Positions 45,356-52,853 of a stretch of DNA of 64,000 bases are shown in pieces (within the stretch, counting starts at the first letter, position 1; each line of letters begins with the position of its first letter). Position numbers and translations under genes: made by a program. Source of the stretch: SHZI01 sp032122615 (GTDB taxonomy: Bacteria > Pseudomonadota > Gammaproteobacteria > Steroidobacterales > GCA-2729495); the NCBI GenBank assembly GCA_032122615.1, contig JAQBGF010000009.1:8539-72538 (forward strand), in the 5' to 3' direction. Below the pieces are notes generated by a model. The model was not told the origin of the DNA. It saw only the letters and a list, made by a program, of their open reading frames with translations, and ran no database searches.

Positions 45356-46048
45356 TCACATGCCCGTGCCGGCGCTGGTTGCCACCGCGAGCAGCGCCTG
45401 GCGATCGGTCACGCGCAGGTGGCGGGGAGATTTGGCCACCCAACCACGGCTGTGCCACTCACTGAGATACTGATTGACCACCTGCCGCGAAACGAAGACG
45501 AACTTGGCCAGCTCGGCCTGGGTGATATCGAGGCAACTCGTGCCGCTCGGGTCGACCCCGGTCAATTCGAGCACCCGGTGCGCCAGCCGTGCCGGTATAT
45601 CTCGCTGCGAATACTCGCCAACGATCAGCCCGGTCACGACCCGCTGCCGCTGACAAAACACGGCGAGCAGGCCGATGGATAGCCGCGGCTCGGCCGCAAT
45701 GAGCCGCAGGAACTGGTCACGGCAGATCACGAACACCTCGGCGGTGGGCGCTGCGCGCGCCGTCGTGCAGCGGAGTAGCCCATCGATGCCGGATATCAGG
45801 CCGAAGATCCTGCCGGAGCCGTAGGCGTCGAGAAAGATTTCCCCATTGCTGGAGGACCGGGCGCTGATCTGCACCTGGCCGGAAATCACGCCGTAGATTG
45901 CTTCGGCGCGATCGCCCTCCGTAAAGATCGCTGAGCCCTGTTCGTAGCTGCGGCGCGTGGCCAGCTGGACGACCCGATCAATGCCAGCGCTGTCCAGGTG
46001 GCGCAGTAACTCGTTATTCTGGAAGACTGCTCTTGCCGCATTCTTCAT
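45356..46048 (-). CDS. Crp/Fnr-family transcriptional regulator
   Basis: 230 residues from ATG 46048 (AAGGA eight bases ahead). N-terminal cNMP-type barrel (about 20-130): SYEQGSAIFTEGDRAEAIY and the cassette-like GSGRIFGLISGIDGLLRCTT, which lacks the Glu used by CRP to bind cAMP. No N-terminal Cys cluster, so not a classical Fnr. C-terminal winged helix: DITQAELAKFVFVSRQVVNQYLSEW. The recognition helix has Arg-Gln....Gln where CRP has Arg-Glu....Arg. Divergent from a small exported protein; three palindromes between them are probably its own operators. Confidence 0.88.
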   Translation of the reverse strand: MKNAARAVFQNNELLRHLDSAGIDRVVQLATRRSYEQGSAIFTEGDRAEAIYGVISGQVQISARSSSNGEIFLDAYGSGRIFGLISGIDGLLRCTTARAAPTAEVFVICRDQFLRLIAAEPRLSIGLLAVFCQRQRVVTGLIVGEYSQRDIPARLAHRVLELTGVDPSGTSCLDITQAELAKFVFVSRQVVNQYLSEWHSRGWVAKSPRHLRVTDRQALLAVATSAGTGM

Positions 46049-46143
46049 GGGAACCATCCTTGGCTTCCAACCGACGTTTGCTAGCGGATACTGTGCCACA
46101 AGGCCTGCGGCCTGTCTGTTTCCGGCCACAGCAGACCCCACCC

Positions 46144-46161
46144 GTGTCAGCAGGCTGACAC
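46144..46161. promoter_or_regulatory. Operator 1 of the Crp/Fnr-type regulator (GTGTCA-N6-TGACAC)
   Basis: Perfect 18-base palindrome GTGTCAGC-AG-GCTGACAC, 96 bases upstream of the regulator start. Same half-site as two further palindromes in this intergenic region. Confidence 0.75.
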
Positions 46162-46187
46162 AAGCGATGCCCGGGATCCCGCCCGGC

Positions 46188-46205
46188 GTGTCATCCAGAT
46201 GACAC
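46188..46205. promoter_or_regulatory. Operator 2 of the Crp/Fnr-type regulator (GTGTCA-N6-TGACAC)
   Basis: Perfect palindrome GTGTCATC-CA-GATGACAC. Its centre is 44 bases from operator 1, close to four helical turns. The arms outside the half-sites differ from operator 1, so the conservation is limited to the GTGTCA boxes. Confidence 0.75.
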
Positions 46206-46258
46206 CGGGCAATAAATAATCGAACTATCCGGACCTTATCAGCCCTATTTAGAGCGCC

Positions 46259-46276
46259 GTGTCACTCGCGTGACAC
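46259..46276. promoter_or_regulatory. Operator 3 of the Crp/Fnr-type regulator (GTGTCA-N6-TGACAC)
   Basis: Palindrome GTGTCACT-CG-CGTGACAC, one mismatch outside the six-base boxes. Centred 71 bases from operator 2 and about 112 bases before the exported-protein start. AT-rich DNA with a TATTTA box lies between operators 2 and 3. Confidence 0.72.
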
Positions 46277-46378
46277 CGGGACCCTGGTTTGTAGCGCAGT
46301 CTCGGTGGCGTGTCCGGTGCGGCTTGCCCGGGACAAGAGCAAGAAGACCGACTAGAAACAACCATAAGGAGTGCAGCC

Positions 46379-46783
46379 ATGACCAAGCGCAATCTATGCG
46401 TCGTCGCCTTGATCGGTGCGGGCCTGTTAGCTGCGGCACCACTGGCGCAGGCGGATGCTACCGACTCCCTCCTTGCCAGAGTTGGCAAGTTTCAGCTGGA
46501 CAACGGCGAGACCAAAATCGTGAAGCGGGGGTCTGCCACCAAGGCCTACAGGGTCTGTATGAACGAGGGCCGCGGAGCCGTGCCGCTCAAGGTGACGTAC
46601 GAAGACCAGGAGGTCATCGTGGAACCCGGCGAGTGCCGGTTGATCGAGGCCTCGAAGATCAGGCTGGCCAGCGCCACCCGGCTGTCGGCCGGCATGACGT
46701 TGATCGGCAGCTTCGAGCCAGGACGCGGAAAGAGCTACAAGACCGATGTGAGCGTGGCCCAGACGACTCCCATCCCCTACTAG
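46379..46783 (+). CDS. Small exported protein of unknown function
   Basis: 134 residues, not recognised. Signal peptide about 1-26 (KRNLCVVALIGAGLLAAAPLAQA). The mature part is beta-rich in appearance and has two Cys (in YRVCMNEG and PGECRLIEA) that may form a disulfide. ATG 46379 with AAGGAG eight bases ahead. Divergent from the Crp/Fnr-type regulator across a region with three operators, so it is the likely target gene. Convergent with purL across a large hairpin. Confidence 0.8.
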   Translation: MTKRNLCVVALIGAGLLAAAPLAQADATDSLLARVGKFQLDNGETKIVKRGSATKAYRVCMNEGRGAVPLKVTYEDQEVIVEPGECRLIEASKIRLASATRLSAGMTLIGSFEPGRGKSYKTDVSVAQTTPIPY

Positions 46784-46859
46784 CGCAAGCGACCCGAGCG
46801 CAAGCAACCCCGCCGGAACCCGGCACTCCCCCACCCCGGTAACGGCGGGATTCGAGGAG

Positions 46860-46904
46860 CCCCCGGCGCCAGCGGCTAATACCAGCCGCTGGTTTGCCCG
46901 GGGG
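46860..46904. terminator. Large two-part hairpin between convergent genes
   Basis: Inner perfect 9-bp stem CCAGCGGCT/AGCCGCTGG with loop AATACC (46869-46892), extended by an outer 7-bp stem CCCCCGG/CCGGGGG with short asymmetric interior bases. It sits between the stop codons of the exported-protein gene and purL and could terminate transcription from either side, although no long T-run is present. Confidence 0.6.
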
Positions 46905-46919
46905 TGACGCCCGCCATCC

Positions 46920-49900
46920 CTAGCCGGCAAACCGCCGCGCGTTGCGGAACAACCGCAGCCACGGCCCGTCGTCGCCCCAGCCCCGCGGATGCCAGGAGTG
47001 CTGCACGGTTCGTTGCACCCGCTCCGGGTGGGGCATCAGGATCGTCACGCGGCCGTCCGCCGAACACAGCCCCGCGATGCCGTCCGGTGACCCGTTAGGA
47101 TTGGCCGGGTAGGTGTCTGCCGGCCGGCCGTGGTTATCCACGTAGCGAATCACCAGCTGCCCGTCGGTCGTGCAAGCCTGCTGGTGACCGGGCGCAAACG
47201 TCGCCAGCCCCTCGCCATGCGATGTGGCAATCAGCAGGCGGCTGCCCGCCATCCCCTCGAGCAGCACCGAACGGGACGGCAGAACCTCCACGAGACTGAG
47301 CCGCGCCTCGAACTGCTCCGAACGGTTCTGGCGGAAGCGCGGCCAATGCGCGGCGCCAGGAATCAGTTCCGCCAGCACCGACAGCATCTGGCAACCGTTA
47401 CAGACGCCGAGCGTAAATGTTTCCTCGCGGGCAAAGAACGCCGCGAACTCGTCGCGGGCGCGCGGGTTGTACAGAATGGACCGGGCCCAGCCCCCGCCGG
47501 CGCCCAGCACGTCGCCGTAGGAAAAGCCGCCGCAGGCCGCGAGCCCGGCAAATTCGCGCAGCGAGCGCCTTCCTGACAACACGTCCGTCATGTGCACATC
47601 CACGGCGTCGAAGCCGGCCCGACCGAAGACCGCGGCCATTTCGAGCTGGCTGTTGACGCCCTGCTCCCGCAGGATCGCCACGCGCGGCCGACGCTTTGTC
47701 GCAATGTGTACGGCAGGATCCTCGGCGGAATCGAAAGTCAGCACCGGCGAAAGCCCCGGATCGCCCGGATCCAGAAGTGTTTGCCACGCTTCAGCCGCCG
47801 CGTCCGGATTGTCACGCAGCGCCTGCATCCGGTAGGACAATTCTGACCAGCTGCGCAGCAGTTCCGTGCGGGAACTGGCGAACAGCGGTTTGCTGGCCGC
47901 GGAGATCGAGATCTCGTCGGCGCCGGTGACGTCTGCCACGCGACGCACCAGCGAGCCGAGTCCATGGCGACCGAACACCGTCTTCAGGCCATCCACATCC
48001 TCGTCGCGCACCTGAATGACGGCGCCCAGCTCCTCGGCAAAGAGCGCTCCCAGCTGCTCCTCCCGTGTACCGGCCACCAACCGCACATCGAGGCCGGCGC
48101 GGCCGGCGAAGGCCATCTCGCACAGCGTGACGAACAGGCCGCCATCGCTGCGATCGTGATAGGCCAGCAGCAGACCGGCCGCGCGCAATTCCTGGATGGC
48201 GGCGAAAAAAGCGCCCAAGGAGGCCGCATCGCAATCGGGTGGCAATCCGCCGGTGCGAATGAAGGCCTGGGCCAGGCACGACCCGCCCAGCCGGTTGCGA
48301 CCGGCGCCAAGGTCGATCAGCCAAAGCCCGGTGCCCGCCTCGCGCCGGAGTTCGGGCGTGAGCGTACGACGCACGTCGTCGACCGGGGCAAAGGCCGTCA
48401 CGACCAGCGATACCGGCGCCACCACGGCGCGCGCTGTTCCACGGGACTGCCAGCGGGTCTGCATCGACAGGGAGTCCTTGCCGACGGGGATGGCAATGGC
48501 CAGTTCGCGGCACAGCGCACTGACGGCCGACACCGTGTCATAGAGGCGTTCGTCCTCGCCGGGCGCCCCGGCGGCGGCCATCCAGTTGGCCGAGAGCCGC
48601 ACATCAGCAATATTCACCACTGATGCTGCCGCGATATTCGTCAGAGCTTCACCAACAGCGAGGCGCCCGGAGGCCGGCGCATCCAGCAGGGCCACCGGCG
48701 ATCGCTCGCCAATCGCCATCGCTTCGCCGATGAAGGTCTCGAAACCAAGAGCGGTCACGCCGACATCGCTGACCGGCACCTGCCAAGGTCCGACGAGTTG
48801 ATCGCGAGCCACCAGGCCGCCAACGGTCCGGTCACCGATATGTATCAAAAAGGACTTGTCGGCCACAGCGGGCAGCCGCAGTACCCGCAGGCACGCCTCA
48901 GCGATGTCGATGCCGGCCAGATCCAGCGGTGCGCGCTCCCGCGGCTGGCGCCGGACATTGCGCACCATCTGCGGCGCTTTGCCGAGGAGTGTCGAAAGCG
49001 GCATGTCCACCGGCAGCTCGCCCGAGTGCCGGTCGGTCACGACCAGCCGTCGCGTGTCGTCCAGCGCCCCGAGCACGGCACAGGGGCAGCGCTCCCGGGC
49101 ACACACCGCCTCAAACCAGGCGAGGTCCGCCGGCGCGATCGCCAGCACGTAGCGTTCCTGGGCTTCGTTGCACCAGATTTCCAGCGGCGACATGCCGGAG
49201 TCTGCGCTGGGAATATCCCGCAATTCGAACCGTCCGCCGCGGCGACCGTGATCCACGAGTTCCGGCACCGCGTTGGACAGTCCACCGGCGCCAACGTCAT
49301 GCAACATCAGGATCGGATTCGGCCGGCCGGCGGTGGCCGCGAGCGCCCGGCAGGCCTCGATGACCTGCTGCGCGCGCCGTTCGATCTCGGGATTGCCCCG
49401 CTGGACGGAGGCGAAATCGAGGTCGGCAGAACTCGTGCCACTGCCCACCGACGACGCTGCTCCGCCGCCGAGCCCGATCAGCATGGCCGGGCCACCGAGC
49501 ACGATGAGCAGGGAGCCAACCGGCGGATCGTCCTTTTCAACATCCGGCGCCGAGATATTGCCCAGGCCACCAGCCAGCATGATGGGCTTGTGATAGCCGC
49601 GGGCCACGCTGGTATCACGCGGATCCGCCTGTTCGAAGCTGCGAAAGTACCCGGCAATGTTCGGGCGACCGAATTCATTATTGAAGGACGCCGCGCCGAT
49701 CGGCCCCTCGAGCATAATCTGCAGCGCGCTGGCAATGCGTTCCGGCCGCCCAATGGCGGCTGCCGGCAATTCCCAGGGTTGCTCCCACCCCGGCAGCGCC
49801 AGGTTCGACACCGTAAAGCCGGTAAGCCCCGCCTTGGGCCGGCCACCGCGACCGGTCGCACCCTCGTCACGCAATTCCCCGCCGGAGCCGGTGGCGGCAC

Positions 49901-50849
49901 CCGGAAATGGCGAGATTGCGGTCGGGTGGTTGTGGGTTTCGACCTTCATCAGGGTGTGCAGCGGCGCCACGCTCGCGGTGTACGCACCGGTCGCCGGGTC
50001 GACGTGCAGGTGGCTGACCACCGCCCCCTCGATGACAGCCGCATTGTCCCGGTAGGCGCTCAGCACGCCGCGCGGATTGGTGGCATGCGTCGAGCGGATC
50101 ATGTCGAACAGGCTCTGTGGCTGGTCCTTGCCGTCGATTGTCCAGCGCGCGTTGAAGATCTTGTGCCGGCAGTGCTCGGAGTTCGCCTGCGCGAACATCA
50201 TGAGCTCGGCGTCGGTCGGGTCGCGCTGCTCCGCGCCGAATTTTTCGGCGAGATAGCGAATCTCGTCGGCTGACAGCGCAAGGCCAAGCTCGGCGTTGGC
50301 CTGCTCCAGCGCCGCGGCGCCCTCGCGCAGCAGCGGCACCCGGCGCAGGGATCGCGGCGGTTCAACAGCGAAGATCGTGGCCGCGAGCGCCTCGTCCGCC
50401 ACCGTGCCCCCTATGACGCTCTGGGTCATCCGGTCATGGAGCAGCGGCACGAGGCTGGTCTGTTCTGCGCCAGTCAACGTCCGGCCGGCGGCCAAACTGA
50501 AGCGCACGCCCCGCTCGACGCGGCGGACGCCACCAAGACCGCAGCTTCGGGCGATGTCGGTGGCCTTGCTTGACCAGGGTGAAATCGTTCCGGTCCGGGG
50601 CACAACGAGGAGTCGGGAATCCGGTAGTTCCGGAGCCGGTGCAGCGCCGTCCTCGAGCAGGTTGCGCAGTGTCTGCTCGGCTTGCGGCGTGAGAGTCCCG
50701 GTGAGTTCCACGAGGTAGACGAAGCCGGCGGCTACGCCCGTGACAGCGGGCAGGCGCGCCCGGATATCGCTCAGAAGTTTTGCCAGTCGAAAGTCGGAAA
50801 GCGCGGCGCCGCCGGCCCAAACAAGCGGTGAGACGAGTGGCGCCGTCAC
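46920..50849 (-). CDS. purL: Phosphoribosylformylglycinamidine synthase PurL (large type)
   Basis: Fourth step of purine synthesis: FGAR, glutamine and ATP to FGAM. 1309 residues, the single-chain form with N-terminal PurS-like, two synthetase halves (VETHNHPTAISPFPGAATGSGG, MLHDVGAGGLSNAVPELV, PVGKDSLSMQTRW) and a C-terminal class I glutaminase (nucleophile Cys in LGVCNGCQMLS; His-Glu in MPHPERVQR). GTG 50849 overlaps the DUF1820 stop by four bases (GTGA), indicating coupled translation. Confidence 0.97.
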   Translation of the reverse strand: MTAPLVSPLVWAGGAALSDFRLAKLLSDIRARLPAVTGVAAGFVYLVELTGTLTPQAEQTLRNLLEDGAAPAPELPDSRLLVVPRTGTISPWSSKATDIARSCGLGGVRRVERGVRFSLAAGRTLTGAEQTSLVPLLHDRMTQSVIGGTVADEALAATIFAVEPPRSLRRVPLLREGAAALEQANAELGLALSADEIRYLAEKFGAEQRDPTDAELMMFAQANSEHCRHKIFNARWTIDGKDQPQSLFDMIRSTHATNPRGVLSAYRDNAAVIEGAVVSHLHVDPATGAYTASVAPLHTLMKVETHNHPTAISPFPGAATGSGGELRDEGATGRGGRPKAGLTGFTVSNLALPGWEQPWELPAAAIGRPERIASALQIMLEGPIGAASFNNEFGRPNIAGYFRSFEQADPRDTSVARGYHKPIMLAGGLGNISAPDVEKDDPPVGSLLIVLGGPAMLIGLGGGAASSVGSGTSSADLDFASVQRGNPEIERRAQQVIEACRALAATAGRPNPILMLHDVGAGGLSNAVPELVDHGRRGGRFELRDIPSADSGMSPLEIWCNEAQERYVLAIAPADLAWFEAVCARERCPCAVLGALDDTRRLVVTDRHSGELPVDMPLSTLLGKAPQMVRNVRRQPRERAPLDLAGIDIAEACLRVLRLPAVADKSFLIHIGDRTVGGLVARDQLVGPWQVPVSDVGVTALGFETFIGEAMAIGERSPVALLDAPASGRLAVGEALTNIAAASVVNIADVRLSANWMAAAGAPGEDERLYDTVSAVSALCRELAIAIPVGKDSLSMQTRWQSRGTARAVVAPVSLVVTAFAPVDDVRRTLTPELRREAGTGLWLIDLGAGRNRLGGSCLAQAFIRTGGLPPDCDAASLGAFFAAIQELRAAGLLLAYHDRSDGGLFVTLCEMAFAGRAGLDVRLVAGTREEQLGALFAEELGAVIQVRDEDVDGLKTVFGRHGLGSLVRRVADVTGADEISISAASKPLFASSRTELLRSWSELSYRMQALRDNPDAAAEAWQTLLDPGDPGLSPVLTFDSAEDPAVHIATKRRPRVAILREQGVNSQLEMAAVFGRAGFDAVDVHMTDVLSGRRSLREFAGLAACGGFSYGDVLGAGGGWARSILYNPRARDEFAAFFAREETFTLGVCNGCQMLSVLAELIPGAAHWPRFRQNRSEQFEARLSLVEVLPSRSVLLEGMAGSRLLIATSHGEGLATFAPGHQQACTTDGQLVIRYVDNHGRPADTYPANPNGSPDGIAGLCSADGRVTILMPHPERVQRTVQHSWHPRGWGDDGPWLRLFRNARRFAG

Positions 50850-51187
50850 TTGCCCATATCGCCGGAACCACCCGGCGTGTAAATAGGGCCCGGAAACTGC
50901 GTGACGTTGCCACCCTCGACAGGCGTGATCTTGCTGACCCCCTGCTTCTCGACTTCGTCGATGCGCAGGATCGAGTGCATGGGCAGGAAGGTGCGCCGCA
51001 CGCCGGCGAACTCCGTTTTGATCCGTTCCTCAGCGGGATCCACCACCACGCTGCTGCGCTCGCCGAACACGAGCCGCTCAACCTCGATGAAGCCGAATAG
51101 CGTGCCCTGCGTCACACTTCGGGCGTAGATCTCATAGATCTTGCCCTGGTTGACGAACGAGATTTTGTAAAGGTGTCTGGCGGACAT
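50846..51187 (-). CDS. DUF1820 family protein
   Basis: 113 residues, start MSARHLYKISFVNQGKIYEIYA; beta-rich with the conserved FGFIEVERLVFGERSSVVVDP and RTFLPMHSILRIDEVEKQG. Function unknown; the family is found mainly in gammaproteobacteria. Upstream on the same strand as purL and overlapping it, so it is the first gene of this unit. A TATACT box 25 bases ahead (51212-51217) may be its -10 element. Confidence 0.88.
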   Translation of the reverse strand: MSARHLYKISFVNQGKIYEIYARSVTQGTLFGFIEVERLVFGERSSVVVDPAEERIKTEFAGVRRTFLPMHSILRIDEVEKQGVSKITPVEGGNVTQFPGPIYTPGGSGDMGK

Positions 51188-51310
51188 GCGGGCATCGGAT
51201 CGGGGGCGCGCAGTATAACCCAGCGCCTTCCAGGCCGGGCCGAACTGTGACCCGACGCGTATTTCGGCTTGGGCTGATCAGCCATCATTCCCGCTGGGTA
51301 AGGGACTTCC

Positions 51311-52516
51311 ATGCCTCTGCGCCTTCGCGTTACCAGTGACAGCAAGGAGCTGCCGCGCAATGAGCGCGTGCGGGAGTTCCCGGCCGTGGGCGGCACAATT
51401 GGCCGTAGCCCGGACAATGACTGGGTGCTCCCCGACGACAGCCGGTATGTTTCCAGCCGCCACGCCATGATCGATTACCAGGGTGGCGCCTACTATCTGG
51501 TTGACACCAGCCGGAACGGCGTCTACGTGAACGGCGCCGACACACCGGTTGGCAAGGGGCATCCACAGCGCCTTTTCGATGGCGACCAGCTTTGGATTGG
51601 CGAATTCCGGATTGCGGTGGACATCAGCGCCGGCGACGAGGAAGAGCGCAACGACGACGGTATGCGCGACTCGGTCGTGCGCGCGCAGCTGGTGCCCGAA
51701 GACGAATCCGTGGAACTGCAGCTCGTCGCCGAAGACAAGCTGACCCATGACTCAGCGCTGGAACGTCATCTTTCTCCCGCCGGGTCAGCAGTCGACCGGA
51801 GCAAGGCTGTCACCGCCCGCCCGGTCGGCGTAGCCAGCAGGACGAAGAAGGCGGCCCCGGCTCAACCCGCTCCGGCGCCGGCCGCAGCACCTCCTGCGAG
51901 TCATGGCGAGCCCGAACAACGCGCCCTGACCCTGTTTCTGAAAGCCGCGGGCATCCGGCCCGATGCCATCGCCGGCCACACCGCCGCCGAGGTGCTGCAG
52001 GGATCCGGCAAGCTGCTGCGAGTGATGGTCAGCGGACTCATGGATCTGCTGCGGGAACGTAGCCACATGAAGGACACCTTTCGGCTACCCCAGACCACGA
52101 TGAAGTCGGCCCAAAACAATCCCCTGAATTTCTCGCCCAGCGTCGATGAAGCCTTGCGCTACCTCCTGAATGATCGTGGTGAGGGCGCTTACCTCAGCGC
52201 CGAGGATGCGGTGCGCGGCGGCCTGCGTGATGTGCGCCAGCACGAACAGGCGCTGGTCAAGGCCATGCTTCAGGCGGTGCAGGACTATGTGGAGCGCTTT
52301 GATCCCGAAGAACTCAAGAGCCGCTTCGACAAAGGACTGAAACGCGGTGGCCTGCTCTCCGGGGCCAACAAGCTCAAGTACTGGGAGCTTTACGAGGAAA
52401 GCTACCCGGCCCTTACCCAGCGCGACGAAGGCGGCTCGCCCCAGCTGTTCGCCGAGGAGTTCGCCCGCGCTTACTTGCAGGAAATCGACAGCCCCAAGTC
52501 AGGTCGCGGCCGCTAG
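51311..52516 (+). CDS. tagH: FHA-domain protein resembling TagH/ImpI of type VI secretion
   Basis: 401 residues. N-terminal FHA domain (about 20-110) with the phosphothreonine-binding signatures GRSPDNDWVLPD, SSRHAMI and DTSRNGVYVNG. An acidic and Ala/Pro-rich linker follows, then a C-terminal domain (about 205-395) with DLLRERSHMKDTFRL, NNPLNFSPSVDEALRYLL and YWELYEESYPAL, as in TagH/Fha1 C-terminal regions. These proteins are substrates of the PpkA kinase in threonine-phosphorylation control of type VI secretion. No other secretion gene is visible within this window, so this is an orphan here. Monocistronic, by position. Confidence 0.82.
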   Translation: MPLRLRVTSDSKELPRNERVREFPAVGGTIGRSPDNDWVLPDDSRYVSSRHAMIDYQGGAYYLVDTSRNGVYVNGADTPVGKGHPQRLFDGDQLWIGEFRIAVDISAGDEEERNDDGMRDSVVRAQLVPEDESVELQLVAEDKLTHDSALERHLSPAGSAVDRSKAVTARPVGVASRTKKAAPAQPAPAPAAAPPASHGEPEQRALTLFLKAAGIRPDAIAGHTAAEVLQGSGKLLRVMVSGLMDLLRERSHMKDTFRLPQTTMKSAQNNPLNFSPSVDEALRYLLNDRGEGAYLSAEDAVRGGLRDVRQHEQALVKAMLQAVQDYVERFDPEELKSRFDKGLKRGGLLSGANKLKYWELYEESYPALTQRDEGGSPQLFAEEFARAYLQEIDSPKSGRGR

Positions 52517-52596
52517 CCCGCGCGGACCTCCGCACTTTCCCGGATACCCGGCCATGCTGCCGCCCGGCATGCTTGGCTTTATTGAGCCTGTTTAAA

Positions 52597-52611
52597 TGAC
52601 AATGATTCTCA
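52597..52611. promoter_or_regulatory. Fur box of the feo operon
   Basis: TGACAATGATTCTCA matches the 7-1-7 Fur core TGATAAT-N-ATTATCA at 12 of 14 defined positions. It lies 15 bases before the feoA start in an AT-rich stretch, consistent with iron-dependent repression. Confidence 0.8.
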
Positions 52612-52625
52612 TTTACTATTAGCCG

Positions 52626-52853
52626 ATGACGCTGGATGAACTGAAAATCGGCCAGGCCGGGACGATCACGGGCATCGAGGGAGAGGGCCCCGTGGTGCAG
52701 CGCCTGATGGCCCTCGGCCTGCTGGCTGGGTCGCCGATCCGGATCACGCGGCGGGCCATAGGCGGCGACCCGATCGAAGTCGCGATCATGGACTACGCGC
52801 TGTCGCTGCGACGCGAGGAAGCCCGCCGGGTCCGGGTCGTGCGCGAGACATGA
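52626..52853 (+). CDS. feoA: Ferrous iron transport protein A
   Basis: Small cytoplasmic SH3-like protein that assists FeoB. 75 residues: LDELKIGQAGTITGIEG, VVQRLMALGLLAGSPI, PIEVAIMDYALSLRREEA. Overlaps feoB by four bases (ATGA). Confidence 0.95.
   Translation: MTLDELKIGQAGTITGIEGEGPVVQRLMALGLLAGSPIRITRRAIGGDPIEVAIMDYALSLRREEARRVRVVRET

Noticed and set aside
48798..50273. Open frame of 491 codons on the plus strand
   Set aside because: Antisense to purL, no start signal or domain.
51272..51283. 12-base palindrome GGCTGATCAGCC between DUF1820 and the FHA gene
   Set aside because: Single short copy with no linked regulator; expected by chance at this GC content.
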